Source: Vibrio hippocampi (GTDB lineage Bacteria > Pseudomonadota > Gammaproteobacteria > Enterobacterales > Vibrionaceae). Taken from it: a stretch of DNA of 64,000 nt. Of this stretch, positions 52,044 to 61,576 are shown in pieces; position 1 is the stretch's first letter; each line of letters starts with the position of its first letter. The stretch spans positions 1,426,001-1,490,000 of the forward strand of contig NZ_CAKLCM010000003.1 in assembly GCF_921292975.1 (NCBI RefSeq). The letters are read 5' to 3'. The position numbers and the translations under genes were made by a program. The notes beneath the pieces are model-generated. The model made no database searches and was not told the DNA's origin. It saw only the letters and a list, made by a program, of their open reading frames with translations.

Positions 52044-53879
52044 ATGTTTAAACGCTTTGAATCATTCACGGACGCCTTTCCAAAGCAAGAACCTTCTCAA
52101 CCACCTCAGGGAATTTTTGCCTTTTGTCGTCACTATACCCGCGGGTTCGAGATCCCCTTGGTCATTATGGCGCTACTGAGCACCACAGTTGCCATCATTG
52201 AAGTCGCGCTTTTTGGCTTTATGGGCACGCTAGTAGACTGGCTTTCCAGCAGTAATCCTGAAACCTTTATGGCAGAAAACGGCAGCACCTTGCTTGGTAT
52301 CGGCTTAGTCATCTTGCTGGTCATGCCAATACTTATCGTGGTCTACTCGCTGCTAACGCACCAGACATTGCTCGGCAATTATCCTATGTCGATCCGTTGG
52401 TTAGCTCACCGCTACCTGCTTAAGCAAAGCTTGTCGTTTTATCAAGACGATTTCGCTGGGCGTATCGCCACCAAGGTAATGCAAACCTCTTTGGCAGTAC
52501 GTGAAACGGTGATGAAAACCGCGGATGTATTTGTTTATGTGTCGGTCTATTTTACCTCTATGCTGGTTATTCTAGCGCAAGCAGATTGGCGCTTGATGAT
52601 GCCTATGTTGTTGTGGCTATTCGCTTATGTCGGTATTCAGATCTACTTTGTCCCCAAGCTAAAGAAAGTAGCCTCAGAACAAGCCGATGCTCGCTCACTG
52701 ATGACAGGACGTATTGTCGATAGCTACACCAACATATCTACCGTCAAATTGTTTTCTCACAGCCGCAGAGAAACGGACTATGCCGAACAAGGAATGGAAG
52801 GCTTCTTAGATACCGTTCACCGTCAAATGCGCTTAGTCACAGGATTTGACGTCTGTGTGCAGATCGCCAACTACGTATTGCTGTTTTCTATTGCCGCCAT
52901 CTCTATCTGGCTATGGATGGGCAGCGCGCTTACCGTGGGTTCTATCGCCATTGCCATCAGTTTGGCTCTGCGTATCAACGGTATGTCGATGTGGATAATG
53001 TGGGAAGTCGGCGCGCTGTTTGAAAATATGGGAACCGTCGTTGATGGTATGAAAACCCTATCAAAACCCGTCGATATTCAAGACAAACCGCAAGCGAAAC
53101 CACTGGCTGTCGATAACGGCGGTATTGAATTTGATAATGTCAGTTTCCACTATGGCGAGAAAAAAGGCGTCATCAGCCACCTTAATCTCAACATCAAACC
53201 CGGAGAAAAAGTGGGCTTAGTGGGTCGCTCTGGCGCGGGTAAATCAACGCTGGTCAACTTGCTGTTGCGATTCCACGATGTTGAGGGTGGGGAAATCCGT
53301 ATTGATGGTCAGCCGGTTTCCGACGTCACCCAAGACTCATTGCGCAGTAAAATCGGCATGGTGACACAGGACACCTCGCTGCTGCACCGCTCAATTAAAG
53401 ATAACATTCTTTACGGTAATCCCGATGCCAGTGATGAGGCGCTAATAGCTGCAACCCAACAAGCCCATGCTCACGAGTTTATCGAAACCCTTAGCGACCC
53501 GTTTGGTAATCAAGGTTATCAAGCTCAAGTAGGTGAGCGCGGGGTGAAACTGTCCGGTGGTCAGCGTCAGCGTATCGCTATTTCACGCGTACTCCTGAAA
53601 AATGCGCCAATCTTGATTCTGGATGAAGCAACCTCGGCATTGGATTCCGAAGTCGAGGCCGCCATTCAAGAGAGCTTAAACGAGTTAATGGAAGGAAAAA
53701 CCGTGATTGCTATCGCGCACCGACTCTCTACCATTGCTGCGATGGATAGATTGATCGTGCTGGATAAAGGCGAGATTGTTGAACAGGGAACACATCAACA
53801 ACTCGTTGAACAAAAAGGTATTTACGCTCAACTTTGGGCTCACCAAACCGGTGGATTCTTAGGCGACAAAGAAACCTAA
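52044..53879 (+). CDS. ABC exporter, fused membrane and ATPase domains
   Basis: 611 aa half-transporter of the MsbA/ATM type. Six membrane helices (about 35-320) precede the ATPase with Walker A GLVGRSGAGKSTLVNLLLRF, X-loop and signature GERGVKLSGGQRQRIAISR, and Walker B PILILDEATSALDSE, so it should be active as a homodimer. It exports a lipid, peptide or drug; the substrate is not evident. The last codons and stop (AAAGAAACCTAA) are copied once downstream, which creates a second in-frame stop. A strong terminator follows. Confidence 0.94.
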   Translation: MFKRFESFTDAFPKQEPSQPPQGIFAFCRHYTRGFEIPLVIMALLSTTVAIIEVALFGFMGTLVDWLSSSNPETFMAENGSTLLGIGLVILLVMPILIVVYSLLTHQTLLGNYPMSIRWLAHRYLLKQSLSFYQDDFAGRIATKVMQTSLAVRETVMKTADVFVYVSVYFTSMLVILAQADWRLMMPMLLWLFAYVGIQIYFVPKLKKVASEQADARSLMTGRIVDSYTNISTVKLFSHSRRETDYAEQGMEGFLDTVHRQMRLVTGFDVCVQIANYVLLFSIAAISIWLWMGSALTVGSIAIAISLALRINGMSMWIMWEVGALFENMGTVVDGMKTLSKPVDIQDKPQAKPLAVDNGGIEFDNVSFHYGEKKGVISHLNLNIKPGEKVGLVGRSGAGKSTLVNLLLRFHDVEGGEIRIDGQPVSDVTQDSLRSKIGMVTQDTSLLHRSIKDNILYGNPDASDEALIAATQQAHAHEFIETLSDPFGNQGYQAQVGERGVKLSGGQRQRIAISRVLLKNAPILILDEATSALDSEVEAAIQESLNELMEGKTVIAIAHRLSTIAAMDRLIVLDKGEIVEQGTHQQLVEQKGIYAQLWAHQTGGFLGDKET

Positions 53880-53897
53880 TACAAAGGAACCTAACAT
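53868..53897. repeat. 15 bp x 2 duplication over ABC exporter stop codon
   Basis: AAAGAAACCTAATAC is followed by AAAGGAACCTAACAT. Both contain the in-frame stop TAA, 15 bases apart. Confidence 0.88.
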
Positions 53898-53921
53898 AGT
53901 GCTTTTTATTAGCACTGGGTC

Positions 53922-53950
53922 AAAAAACGGAGCAAAACGCTCCGTTTTTT
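53922..53950 (+). terminator. intrinsic terminator of ABC exporter gene
   Basis: AAAAAACGGAGC-aaaac-GCTCCGTTTTTT, a 12-pair stem ending in six T. Confidence 0.95.
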
Positions 53951-54023
53951 TAACTACTTCTCTTACCTCGACCAGCGAGCATGTTAGTATCGATTTACTT
54001 TTTATTGCCTATTTGATAACAAA

Positions 54024-54449
54024 TTGAACATTAAAAACATACTCATACTGCTTGTACTCGCCACTGGACTGGGTTTTATTCTGCCCACAGTGTGGCAATC
54101 CATCTCTGAACCGACTCCGGATCTCAGTCAATACTGCATGCTCTCTGATCAAGTCTGTCAGCAAGGTGAGGTCAAAATCAGGCTCGACCATGTCTATGTC
54201 CATCCACTGACCGCAACCCCTGTCGAGGTCTTCTGGCCAAACGCAACCACGGACGAACTGTCGATGTCTTTACAAGGTGTTGAAATGAATATGGGACAAG
54301 TGCAGGTCAAGCTAACCATGATCAAACCTGATGTGTTTCAAGGAGATATCCTGCTCCCTATTTGCAGTGAATCGCAAATGACTTGGTATGGGTCGATTAC
54401 TGATGGTCAAAAAACCGTACAAACCGCATTGAGGATGAAAGAGCGATGA
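54024..54449 (+). CDS. membrane-anchored FixH/YtkA-like protein of copper operon
   Basis: 141 aa starting at a TTG (no ATG is available before residue 39). A single N-terminal anchor (about 5-25: ILILLVLATGLGFILPTVW) is followed by a small periplasmic domain with CMLSDQVCQQG, a Met-rich QGVEMNMGQVQVKL and FQGDILLPICSESQMTWYG. The strand order resembles FixH/YtkA domains that handle copper. It overlaps the SCO gene by 4 bases (ATGA), so the products are coupled. A role in copper delivery to a terminal oxidase is inferred from the neighbours. The exact function is unknown. Confidence 0.75.
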   Translation: MNIKNILILLVLATGLGFILPTVWQSISEPTPDLSQYCMLSDQVCQQGEVKIRLDHVYVHPLTATPVEVFWPNATTDELSMSLQGVEMNMGQVQVKLTMIKPDVFQGDILLPICSESQMTWYGSITDGQKTVQTALRMKER

Positions 54450-55072
54450 AATTCAAGTGGTTATTATTGGCACTCGCGGCCTTTGTTTTAGGGATTTCGA
54501 GCAAGCTTTATCTTGATTATCACACCCAACAGAAAAAAATGGATCAACTGGCGCAAGTACCCGATTCTGTGCTTTATGGTAAGCACAACCGACCTGTCAC
54601 GCTATTTGCCGCAAGCGATCCAAGAATCCGTATTCTCTATTTTGGCTTTACCCGCTGCCCCGATGTCTGCCCAACCTCTCTTGCTATGTTAGCTGGCGCG
54701 CTAAATCAATTGGAGGTCGACACTCTTGATCAAATTTGGCCGATATTTATTTCACTCGATCCTGAGCGTGATAGCGCAGAAGCCGCGTCCGAATATGCCG
54801 GATATTTCCATCCACGAATTGATGGTCTGTCGGCACCGTTAAACATTACTCAACCGCTTGCTCATCAGTACGGTGTGATTTTTCGCAAAACCGAACTCGA
54901 AGACTCCAAGTTGGGCTATACACTCGACCACAGCTCATATTTCTATATTTTACAACCCGATGGCTCGCTAATCGAAAAAGTACCACATACCCTGACACCC
55001 GCTCCATTGCTTGAGGCAATACGTCGCGTCACCCAAAAACAATACATCCAGAAACAATACATCCAAAAATAA
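54446..55072 (+). CDS. SCO1/SenC-family copper chaperone
   Basis: 208 aa with one N-terminal membrane anchor (3-20) and a thioredoxin-like periplasmic domain. The copper site is complete: C71 and C75 in FTRCPDVCPTS and H162 in TLDHSSYFY. SCO proteins insert copper into the CuA centre of cytochrome c oxidase or reduce its thiols. The C-terminal tail QKQYIQKQYIQK is a tandem duplication that extends the protein beyond the usual end. The operon partners are the FixH/YtkA-like gene and PCuAC. Confidence 0.93.
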   Translation: MKFKWLLLALAAFVLGISSKLYLDYHTQQKKMDQLAQVPDSVLYGKHNRPVTLFAASDPRIRILYFGFTRCPDVCPTSLAMLAGALNQLEVDTLDQIWPIFISLDPERDSAEAASEYAGYFHPRIDGLSAPLNITQPLAHQYGVIFRKTELEDSKLGYTLDHSSYFYILQPDGSLIEKVPHTLTPAPLLEAIRRVTQKQYIQKQYIQK

Positions 55073-55077
55073 TGCAC
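55033..55077. repeat. tandem array, 15 bp x 3, over SCO gene end
   Basis: Units CCAAAAACAATACAT, CCAGAAACAATACAT and a decayed third copy. The first two encode the C-terminal QKQYI repeats in frame; the third spans the stop. Confidence 0.92.
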
Positions 55078-55116
55078 CTAAAACTAAAGTAGCCAAGCAC
55101 AAAAATAGGATCACTT

Positions 55117-55566
55117 ATGAAGCTCAACTCCCTTATCCTGACCTTATTAGCCCTAAGTCCATTCGCCAATGCCACGCAATGGCTGGAGGTTGAGAATGCT
55201 TATGTCAGAGCAACACCGCCTCACGCCACCACCAGCGCCATGTTTGCTACCATTCACAACAACAGCGACCGCGACCGAACTCTGGTGAGTGCAACGACAG
55301 ATTTAGCCCAAGTGGTCGAGCTTCATGATGTCATCATGGACGGAGATATGATGCAAATGCGTCAAATTAGCCGCATTAGCATCCCCGCGAGCCAATCCGT
55401 TGCGCTGGCGCCAGGCAGTCTGCATGTGATGCTACTGGATCTACTGGGTCCACTCAAAGAAGGGCAACAGGTAGCGATCACTTTGACGTTTGCCGACAAT
55501 GAAACGGTGACGTTACAGGTGCCGGTGAAAAAGGTGATGGCGGGTATGAAGATGAAGCATCACTGA
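55117..55566 (+). CDS. periplasmic copper chaperone PCu(A)C
   Basis: 149 aa with a signal peptide (1-19, ending ANA). The DUF461 fold has the complete copper site H70-x10-M81-x21-H103-x-M105, exactly the family consensus. The tail GMKMKHH adds further Met and His. PCuAC delivers Cu(I) to the CuA or CuB centre, often with SCO. It lies 44 bases after the SCO gene in the same direction. Confidence 0.95.
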   Translation: MKLNSLILTLLALSPFANATQWLEVENAYVRATPPHATTSAMFATIHNNSDRDRTLVSATTDLAQVVELHDVIMDGDMMQMRQISRISIPASQSVALAPGSLHVMLLDLLGPLKEGQQVAITLTFADNETVTLQVPVKKVMAGMKMKHH

Positions 55567-55716
55567 CGCAACAACAACGATTACTGCTCAATAACAGTGC
55601 AATAAAATTTATTTAATACAATCACCTAGCTCTCTCATCCCATAGAGCCTCAATTTCGCACCTTGGCATAGTCATTGCCTAGTTAACTCCATCTAAATTC
55701 AAATAGGGTTACTATT

Positions 55717-56124
55717 ATGTCTACCGATGCGATCACCTTTCACATGGTTGAAAACGGTCCCACCCCCGTTGCACCATTCAGCCATGCCACAGAATCTGGA
55801 GGCTTTGTCTTTGTAACAGGTCAAATGCCCGATCAGCCCGGCACACCCGGCGTCTTGCCCGATACAATTGAAGAGCAAACCGACAATGTGATGAGCAATC
55901 TCAGCACAGTACTGGATGGCTTAGGACTTGGCTTGCAAGATGTGGTGATGGTTCGAGTGTTTCTTACTCGTTTCCAGCAAGACTATGCTCGCTTTAACGC
56001 AAAATACAAAACCTATTTTGCCGAGGGATGCCTACCCGCACGCACTTGCGTTGGAGTCACTGGATTAGCATACGATGCCTTGGTAGAGATTGACCTCGTG
56101 GTGCGTCGACCGACCGTATCCTAA
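55717..56124 (+). CDS. RidA/YjgF family protein
   Basis: 135 aa. The fold is marked by APFSHATESGGFVFVTGQMPD, an active-site Arg and the CVGVTGLAYDALVEIDLVV strand, with ARTCVGV carrying the conserved Arg-x-Cys segment. RidA members hydrolyse reactive enamine/imine intermediates made by PLP enzymes; sub-family members vary. A good AGGG ribosome site precedes it. It is transcribed alone. Confidence 0.9.
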   Translation: MSTDAITFHMVENGPTPVAPFSHATESGGFVFVTGQMPDQPGTPGVLPDTIEEQTDNVMSNLSTVLDGLGLGLQDVVMVRVFLTRFQQDYARFNAKYKTYFAEGCLPARTCVGVTGLAYDALVEIDLVVRRPTVS

Positions 56125-56223
56125 AACGTGAAAAACATGCGTGAGAAAAGTGCATGTGAAAATGCTACCCAACACTAAAATGCGATGTTAAATCAGCCAC
56201 TTTTGAAGTCGTTACTACTCTCT

Positions 56224-56249
56224 ATTTATCAGCCAAACTTATCAGCCAA
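56224..56249. repeat. short tandem duplication, 13 bp x 2
   Basis: ATTTATCAGCCAA and ACTTATCAGCCAA are adjacent, between the RidA gene and glpK. Confidence 0.85.
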
Positions 56250-56342
56250 GTAAATCTCGTTAAAACTCACATCTTTGAGTTGCTTGGCTATAAGTTTGCC
56301 CTGTTCTCGCTAGACTAGAAGTATAAAAACAAGGGGGTAGTT

Positions 56343-57851
56343 ATGACCCAGCAAACCTATATTGTGGCACTTGATCAAGGCACAACCAGTTCAAGAGCCG
56401 TTGTCCTCGATCACGATGCCAATATTGTCAGCGTCGCACAGCGTGAGTTTAGCCAACTCTATCCTCAAGCAGGGTGGGTAGAACATGATCCCATGGAAAT
56501 TTGGGCGACTCAAAGCTCAACACTCGTCGAAGCGTTAGCGCAAGCCGGTATCAACAATAACCAAGTGGCGGCGATTGGTATTACCAATCAGCGAGAAACC
56601 ACCATTGTCTGGAATCGCCATACTGGAAAGCCGATATACAACGCGATTGTCTGGCAATGTCGTCGTACAGCGGATATTTGCGACCAATTGAAAAGTCAGG
56701 GGCTTGAGAACTATGTCCGAGAGCAGACCGGTTTACTGCTGGACCCTTACTTCTCCGCCACAAAAATTCAGTGGATTTTAGACAATGTTGAGGGTGCCAG
56801 AGAGTTGGCGGACGCCGGCGATCTGCTGTTTGGCACCGTGGATACTTGGCTAGTCTGGAAACTCACCGAAGGGCGTGTCCACGCGACGGATTACACTAAT
56901 GCATCACGCACTATGCTGTTCAACATTGACCAACATTGCTGGGACCAAACGCTACTTGATGCACTCAATATCCCTCTAAGCATGATGCCAGAAGTCAAAG
57001 CCTCATCATGCCTCTACGGTCAAACCAACCTCGGAGGTAAAGGCGGCGCGCATATTCCTATCGCGGGTATCGCCGGAGATCAACAAGCGGCGCTATTTGG
57101 ACATCTGTGTGTCGAGGCAGGTCAAGCCAAGAACACCTATGGAACTGGCTGTTTTCTACTGATGAATACTGGCAAAGAAAAAGTGCTGTCGCAAAACGGT
57201 CTGCTGACCACGCTCGCTTGCGATAAACAGGGGCAGCCAGTCTATGCGCTTGAGGGGTCGGTGTTTATGGGAGGCGCTGCCATCCAGTGGTTAAGAGACG
57301 AAATGAAACTTCTCGCCGACGCGAAAGATTCTGAATACTTTGCCACCAAGGTCGACTCTTCCGATGGCGTTTATGTGGTTCCCGCCTTTACCGGTTTGGG
57401 AGCGCCTCACTGGGAACCCCATGCTCAAGGAACCATTGTCGGTCTGACGCGAGGCACCAATTCCAATCATATCATTCGAGCGACGCTAGAAAGTATCGCC
57501 TACCAAACCCATGATGTGTTAACAGCGATGCAAGCGGATGCCAATATTACCCTAACCCACCTCAAGGTAGACGGAGGTGCCGTCGCCAATAACTTCCTTA
57601 TGCAGTTCCAAGCGGATCTACTGAACACTCTCGTCGAGCGCCCTAAGGTAACGGAAGTGACCGCACTAGGCGCTGCCTACCTTGCCGGTATCGCTGTTGG
57701 CTATTGGCAAGCTCTTGAAGAACTGGAAAACAAGGCTGAGATTGACACCTTATTTCAACCTCATCCTGACGATGACAAACGACAGCGTCGCTATCAAGGC
57801 TGGCAACATGCGATCAAATGTGCGCAGTTTTGGGCTAAGAATGCAGACTGA
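56343..57851 (+). CDS. glpK: glycerol kinase GlpK
   Basis: 502 aa, the standard length. The FGGY fold starts with [20 protein letters not shown] and includes [36 protein letters not shown] and [19 protein letters not shown]. It phosphorylates glycerol to sn-glycerol 3-phosphate in the cytosol. AAGGGGGT precedes the ATG. It is followed by a 14-bp array and glpD, giving a glycerol pathway unit without a visible glpF or glpR. Confidence 0.98.
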   Translation: MTQQTYIVALDQGTTSSRAVVLDHDANIVSVAQREFSQLYPQAGWVEHDPMEIWATQSSTLVEALAQAGINNNQVAAIGITNQRETTIVWNRHTGKPIYNAIVWQCRRTADICDQLKSQGLENYVREQTGLLLDPYFSATKIQWILDNVEGARELADAGDLLFGTVDTWLVWKLTEGRVHATDYTNASRTMLFNIDQHCWDQTLLDALNIPLSMMPEVKASSCLYGQTNLGGKGGAHIPIAGIAGDQQAALFGHLCVEAGQAKNTYGTGCFLLMNTGKEKVLSQNGLLTTLACDKQGQPVYALEGSVFMGGAAIQWLRDEMKLLADAKDSEYFATKVDSSDGVYVVPAFTGLGAPHWEPHAQGTIVGLTRGTNSNHIIRATLESIAYQTHDVLTAMQADANITLTHLKVDGGAVANNFLMQFQADLLNTLVERPKVTEVTALGAAYLAGIAVGYWQALEELENKAEIDTLFQPHPDDDKRQRRYQGWQHAIKCAQFWAKNAD

Positions 57852-57891
57852 TGTATCGCTATTGATACATGGATATTGATGCACGGATATT
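57850..57891. repeat. tandem array, 14 bp x 3, starting at glpK stop
   Basis: GATGTATCGCTATT, GATACATGGATATT and GATGCACGGATATT run from the last bases of the glpK stop codon into the gap before glpD. Confidence 0.85.
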
Positions 57892-57945
57892 GATGTAAAA
57901 GCCATCCACTTAGGTATCAATATTAAAAAGTGACTGGGGGAAAGT

Positions 57946-59511
57946 ATGCAATTAAACGCAACAACAGGACACCCAAAAAGCGAGGATACTAAAAGCCACG
58001 ATACAAAAAGTTCCGGAATAAAAAGCTTCGATATTATTGTTATCGGTGGCGGTATCAATGGCGCAGGGATTGCTGCGGAATGTGCAGCGCAAGGTTTAAA
58101 AGTTGCGCTGTTTGAAGCGAAAGACTTCGCATGCGCGACTTCTTCCGCCAGTTCCAAACTGATTCATGGCGGTCTGCGGTACTTAGAGCATTACGAATTT
58201 AGATTAGTGTCGGAAGCACTGGCTGAACGGGAAGTATTGTTACAAAAGGCTCCCCATATCGCCTACCCGATGCGCTTTTGTCTCCCTCATCGACCTTTTT
58301 TACGACCGAAATGGATGATCCGCTGTGGGCTGTTTCTCTATGACCACTTAGGAAAACGTACCACCTTACCTGCGAGTCAGCAGATCCGTTTCCCAACCAA
58401 CACTCCACTTAAAAGTGAGTTCACCGACGGCTTTGAATATTCAGATTGCTGGGTCGATGATGCGCGCTTGGTGATGCTCAATATCCTCGCAGCCAAAAAT
58501 GATGGCGCATGGGTTTGCAACTACTCAAGGGTGGACCAAGCAAGGCGAGAAGGAGACCTCTGGCAGGTTGAAGTCACTGATCAAATGACCAAACAGTCAT
58601 CAAGTTTTCGCGCTAAAGCCGTCGTGAACGCCGCGGGTCCATGGGTTGAGGATCTCTTTCAGCAACAACTCCAATTAGCCTCTCCTCGTCACGTTCGCCT
58701 GATTCAAGGATCACATATCGTTGTGCCGCGACTGGCTCAACAACAAGAGGCCTATATCCTGCAAAATGCCGATAAACGGATCGTATTTGTTATCCCCTAT
58801 CTTGATCAATTTTCGATGATTGGCACCACCGATGTTGAGTACCAAGGCGACCCGTATCAAGTCACTATCACGGATCAAGAGACCGACTACTTGCTCGACG
58901 TCGTCAATCAACACTTTACTCAAACCCTGAGCCGAGACGATATTATTTGGAGCTTTAGTGGAGTAAGACCGCTGTGCGAAGATGAGTCATCCAGTGCCCA
59001 AGCCGTGACTCGCGACTATACCTTAGAGATGGACCAAGGTGAGCTGCAAGCCCCACTACTCTCCATATTTGGTGGCAAACTCACCACCTATCGAAAGCTT
59101 GCTATGGCAGCGACGGAGAAACTTCGCCCCTGCTTTCCTGCCATGCTCAATAACTGCACACAAGCCACACCTCTCCCCGGAGGCGACTTAGGGATGAGTC
59201 GAGAGCAGTATCTGCAAACGCTCACAACCCGTTATCCATGGCTAAATGAAAAGCTACTACACCGATATTTCAACCAATTCGGCAGCCATGTTCATTCCCT
59301 GCTTTACGGCATAACTTGCAGCAGTGAACTGGGACTGTGCTTTTCGCAACAGGCCGGCGGCGTTTATCAATGTGAAATCGATTATCTGCTTCAGCAAGAA
59401 CTGGCGATGACGGGGGAAGATGTGCTGTGGCGACGAACTAAATTGGGGCTGTATTTGAGCAAAGAAGAGGCTGATAACGTGACGGATTATGTTAAAGAAA
59501 AGGCGAGGTGA
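57946..59511 (+). CDS. glpD: aerobic glycerol-3-phosphate dehydrogenase GlpD
   Basis: 521 aa, about 20 longer than usual because of an N-terminal extension. Residues 11-30 are four related pentapeptides (KSEDT-KSHDT-KSSGI-KSFDI) encoded by a 15-bp array. The FAD-binding site IIVIGGGINGAGIAAECAAQG follows directly, then ATSSASSKLIHGGLRYLEHYEFRLV and the C-terminal DAO_C domain. It oxidises glycerol 3-phosphate at the membrane and feeds ubiquinone. It is 94 bases downstream of glpK. Confidence 0.97.
   Translation: MQLNATTGHPKSEDTKSHDTKSSGIKSFDIIVIGGGINGAGIAAECAAQGLKVALFEAKDFACATSSASSKLIHGGLRYLEHYEFRLVSEALAEREVLLQKAPHIAYPMRFCLPHRPFLRPKWMIRCGLFLYDHLGKRTTLPASQQIRFPTNTPLKSEFTDGFEYSDCWVDDARLVMLNILAAKNDGAWVCNYSRVDQARREGDLWQVEVTDQMTKQSSSFRAKAVVNAAGPWVEDLFQQQLQLASPRHVRLIQGSHIVVPRLAQQQEAYILQNADKRIVFVIPYLDQFSMIGTTDVEYQGDPYQVTITDQETDYLLDVVNQHFTQTLSRDDIIWSFSGVRPLCEDESSSAQAVTRDYTLEMDQGELQAPLLSIFGGKLTTYRKLAMAATEKLRPCFPAMLNNCTQATPLPGGDLGMSREQYLQTLTTRYPWLNEKLLHRYFNQFGSHVHSLLYGITCSSELGLCFSQQAGGVYQCEIDYLLQQELAMTGEDVLWRRTKLGLYLSKEEADNVTDYVKEKAR
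57976..58035. repeat. 15 bp x 4 array in glpD N-terminal codons
   Basis: Units AAAAGCGAGGATACT, AAAAGCCACGATACA, AAAAGTTCCGGAATA and AAAAGCTTCGATATT; the last is part of the FAD domain start, so the earlier three look like copies spread upstream from it. Confidence 0.75.
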
Positions 59512-59575
59512 TCGCTGATTTGATTTAAAAGCTTGGATTCATAAACTTGAGACCAGAAACAAAACCAGTAGGTTG

Positions 59576-59614
59576 ATAAAAATAGCGCCTGTTACCTTTA
59601 TATTTAACAGGCGC
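59576..59614 (-). terminator. intrinsic terminator of ggt
   Basis: GCGCCTGTTA and TAACAGGCGC form a perfect 10-pair stem; on the minus strand CTATTTTTAT follows. It lies about 30 bases past the ggt stop. Confidence 0.85.
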
Positions 59615-59643
59615 GACGACTATTGAATCAATGGCAAGGATCG

Positions 59644-61401
59644 CTATTGTGCGACAACCAGTCCCTCTCGACGTGGGTCCGCTGCGCCAACCAACTGTTT
59701 ATCTTGCAACTGAATGACTTGAACGCCGGAATTTAAATCCCGAATTTTAGTTTTAAAGCCAATCTGCTCTAACTTCGGCGCCCAACGCTCTGCGTCTGTT
59801 CCTTTCTCCAACTCAAAAGTACCAAAACGATTATTCATATTCGGTAGATTCACCGCTTGCTGAAGATCGAGCCCCCAATCCAAATGCGCAATCAGAGTTT
59901 TAGCGACATAGCCAATAATCTGGCTGCCTCCCGGCGATCCAATAGCCAGATAAGGCTGACCCTCTTTCAAGACTATGGTCGGAGCCATAGAGGAACGAGG
60001 TCGTTTACCCGGCTCAACGCGATTGGCAATTGGATTGCCTTCTTTATGGGTTCGGAAAGAAAAGTCGGTTAATTCATTATTGAGCAGGAAACCATCCACC
60101 ATTAATCGAGAACCAAAACCGTTCTCTATCGTCGTCGTAATCGACACCATATTCCTTTCGCTATCAACAATAGAAAAATGACTGGTTGATGGCAGCTCTA
60201 TTGATTCATCTAAGGCATAGTTTTGTGCATGCGACCAGGGAGGCGAACCAGCGGCGACCGAAGCGAGAGCTTTTGGCTCTGCCAGCAACTTGGCTCGTTG
60301 TGCTAAATAATCCGCATCTAACAAGCCCGCTGTTGGCATAGGCACAAAATCACTGTCTGCCATATAGCGACCTCTATCGGCAAACGCCAAGCGCGAAGCG
60401 TCACCGATAAGACGCCAACTATCAATGCTATCGACACCATATTGAGCTAATGGGTAGTGTTGAAGCATTCCCAAAATCTGCCCCAACGTTAACGCGCCAG
60501 AGCTAGGCGGTCCCATGCCACAAACAGAATATTGATGATAAGGAGCACATACGGCTGGGCGCTGTTTAGTGGTATAAATCGCTAAATCTGTCAGGCTAAG
60601 AACACCTGGATTAGTGCTATGATTGCTGACCGTATTGACAATATTTTCCGCCACTTTTCCACGGTAAAAAGCTTGCGCTCCCTGCTGAGCGATCGCCGTC
60701 AGCGTATTGGCATAAGCGGGGTTTTTTAGTGTTGCTCCCGCTTGGATAGGCTCACCATCTTGATTAAAAAAATAGCTTTTGGTTGAGGCTGACTGTTGCA
60801 AACGCTGTTGATCTTTCGCCACCAACGCGGCAAGCCGAGGGCTAACCGTAAAACCTGCCGTTGCCAACTCAATCGCTGGTTTAAACAGATCCGCCCAAGG
60901 TAATTTTCCATACTTTTGGTGGCTATCCCACATCAATTTCACTGTGCCCGGAGTACCGACAGAACGTCCTCCCACCACGGCATCATAAAATTTCAGTGGC
61001 TCACCTTCTTTATCCAAAAACAGCTCAGGCGTCGCGGCAAGCGGGGCGGTTTCTCTACCGTCTAACGTTGTGATCGCTTTTTGGCTTTGATCCCAATAAA
61101 CCAAAAATGCACCACCACCAATCCCCGAAGACTGTGGTTCGACCAACCCTAATACCAGTTGGGTCGCCACCATTGCATCAATCGCATTGCCCCCTTGACG
61201 CAGCATTTGAGCACCCGCTTCACTGGCGTATGGATTGGCTGATGCAACCATCCAATCCTGCCCTGTCACCGACTGCTGAGTGGTTAACTCGGTCGATGAT
61301 TCTGGAGCAACGGCATCCGCACTCTGTTGCGCGTACGTCACCATCGGCGTCGCGGTCAATAACGTGCAAAATAGTGTCGTTAACCTTAAACGATAAAACA
61401 T
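59644..61401 (-). CDS. ggt: gamma-glutamyltransferase
   Basis: 585 aa from the ATG at 61401, which has an ideal AAGGAGGT site; a longer open frame upstream adds 43 unlikely residues. The signal peptide (1-24, ending TYA) leads to the periplasm. The enzyme is self-cleaving: the nucleophile Thr lies in LPSTSHFSIVD, the substrate loop in FGSRLMVDGFLLNNELTDF, and the oxyanion GSPGGSQI. It transfers or hydrolyses the gamma-glutamyl group of glutathione and related peptides. Single gene with its own terminator. Confidence 0.95.
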   Translation of the reverse strand: MFYRLRLTTLFCTLLTATPMVTYAQQSADAVAPESSTELTTQQSVTGQDWMVASANPYASEAGAQMLRQGGNAIDAMVATQLVLGLVEPQSSGIGGGAFLVYWDQSQKAITTLDGRETAPLAATPELFLDKEGEPLKFYDAVVGGRSVGTPGTVKLMWDSHQKYGKLPWADLFKPAIELATAGFTVSPRLAALVAKDQQRLQQSASTKSYFFNQDGEPIQAGATLKNPAYANTLTAIAQQGAQAFYRGKVAENIVNTVSNHSTNPGVLSLTDLAIYTTKQRPAVCAPYHQYSVCGMGPPSSGALTLGQILGMLQHYPLAQYGVDSIDSWRLIGDASRLAFADRGRYMADSDFVPMPTAGLLDADYLAQRAKLLAEPKALASVAAGSPPWSHAQNYALDESIELPSTSHFSIVDSERNMVSITTTIENGFGSRLMVDGFLLNNELTDFSFRTHKEGNPIANRVEPGKRPRSSMAPTIVLKEGQPYLAIGSPGGSQIIGYVAKTLIAHLDWGLDLQQAVNLPNMNNRFGTFELEKGTDAERWAPKLEQIGFKTKIRDLNSGVQVIQLQDKQLVGAADPRREGLVVAQ

Positions 61402-61576
61402 AGTACCTCCTTGTAAGCCTTGTGATTTTTTCCAGACATAACCCCAGCATAGCAACAAGGACAGCCTCAATAACAATAAATAATCAATATCATCACTCCC
61501 CTCGGTGGGCGACTGCTGGCAATTCATCACCAGAATGCTATTATCCCGTGGTCAATTGACACCTTGTTTATAATAA

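Noticed and set aside
61402..61530. 43-residue upstream extension of gamma-glutamyltransferase
   Set aside because: The ATG at 61401 has an ideal AAGGAGGT site and is followed by a normal signal peptide; the extension would bury it.
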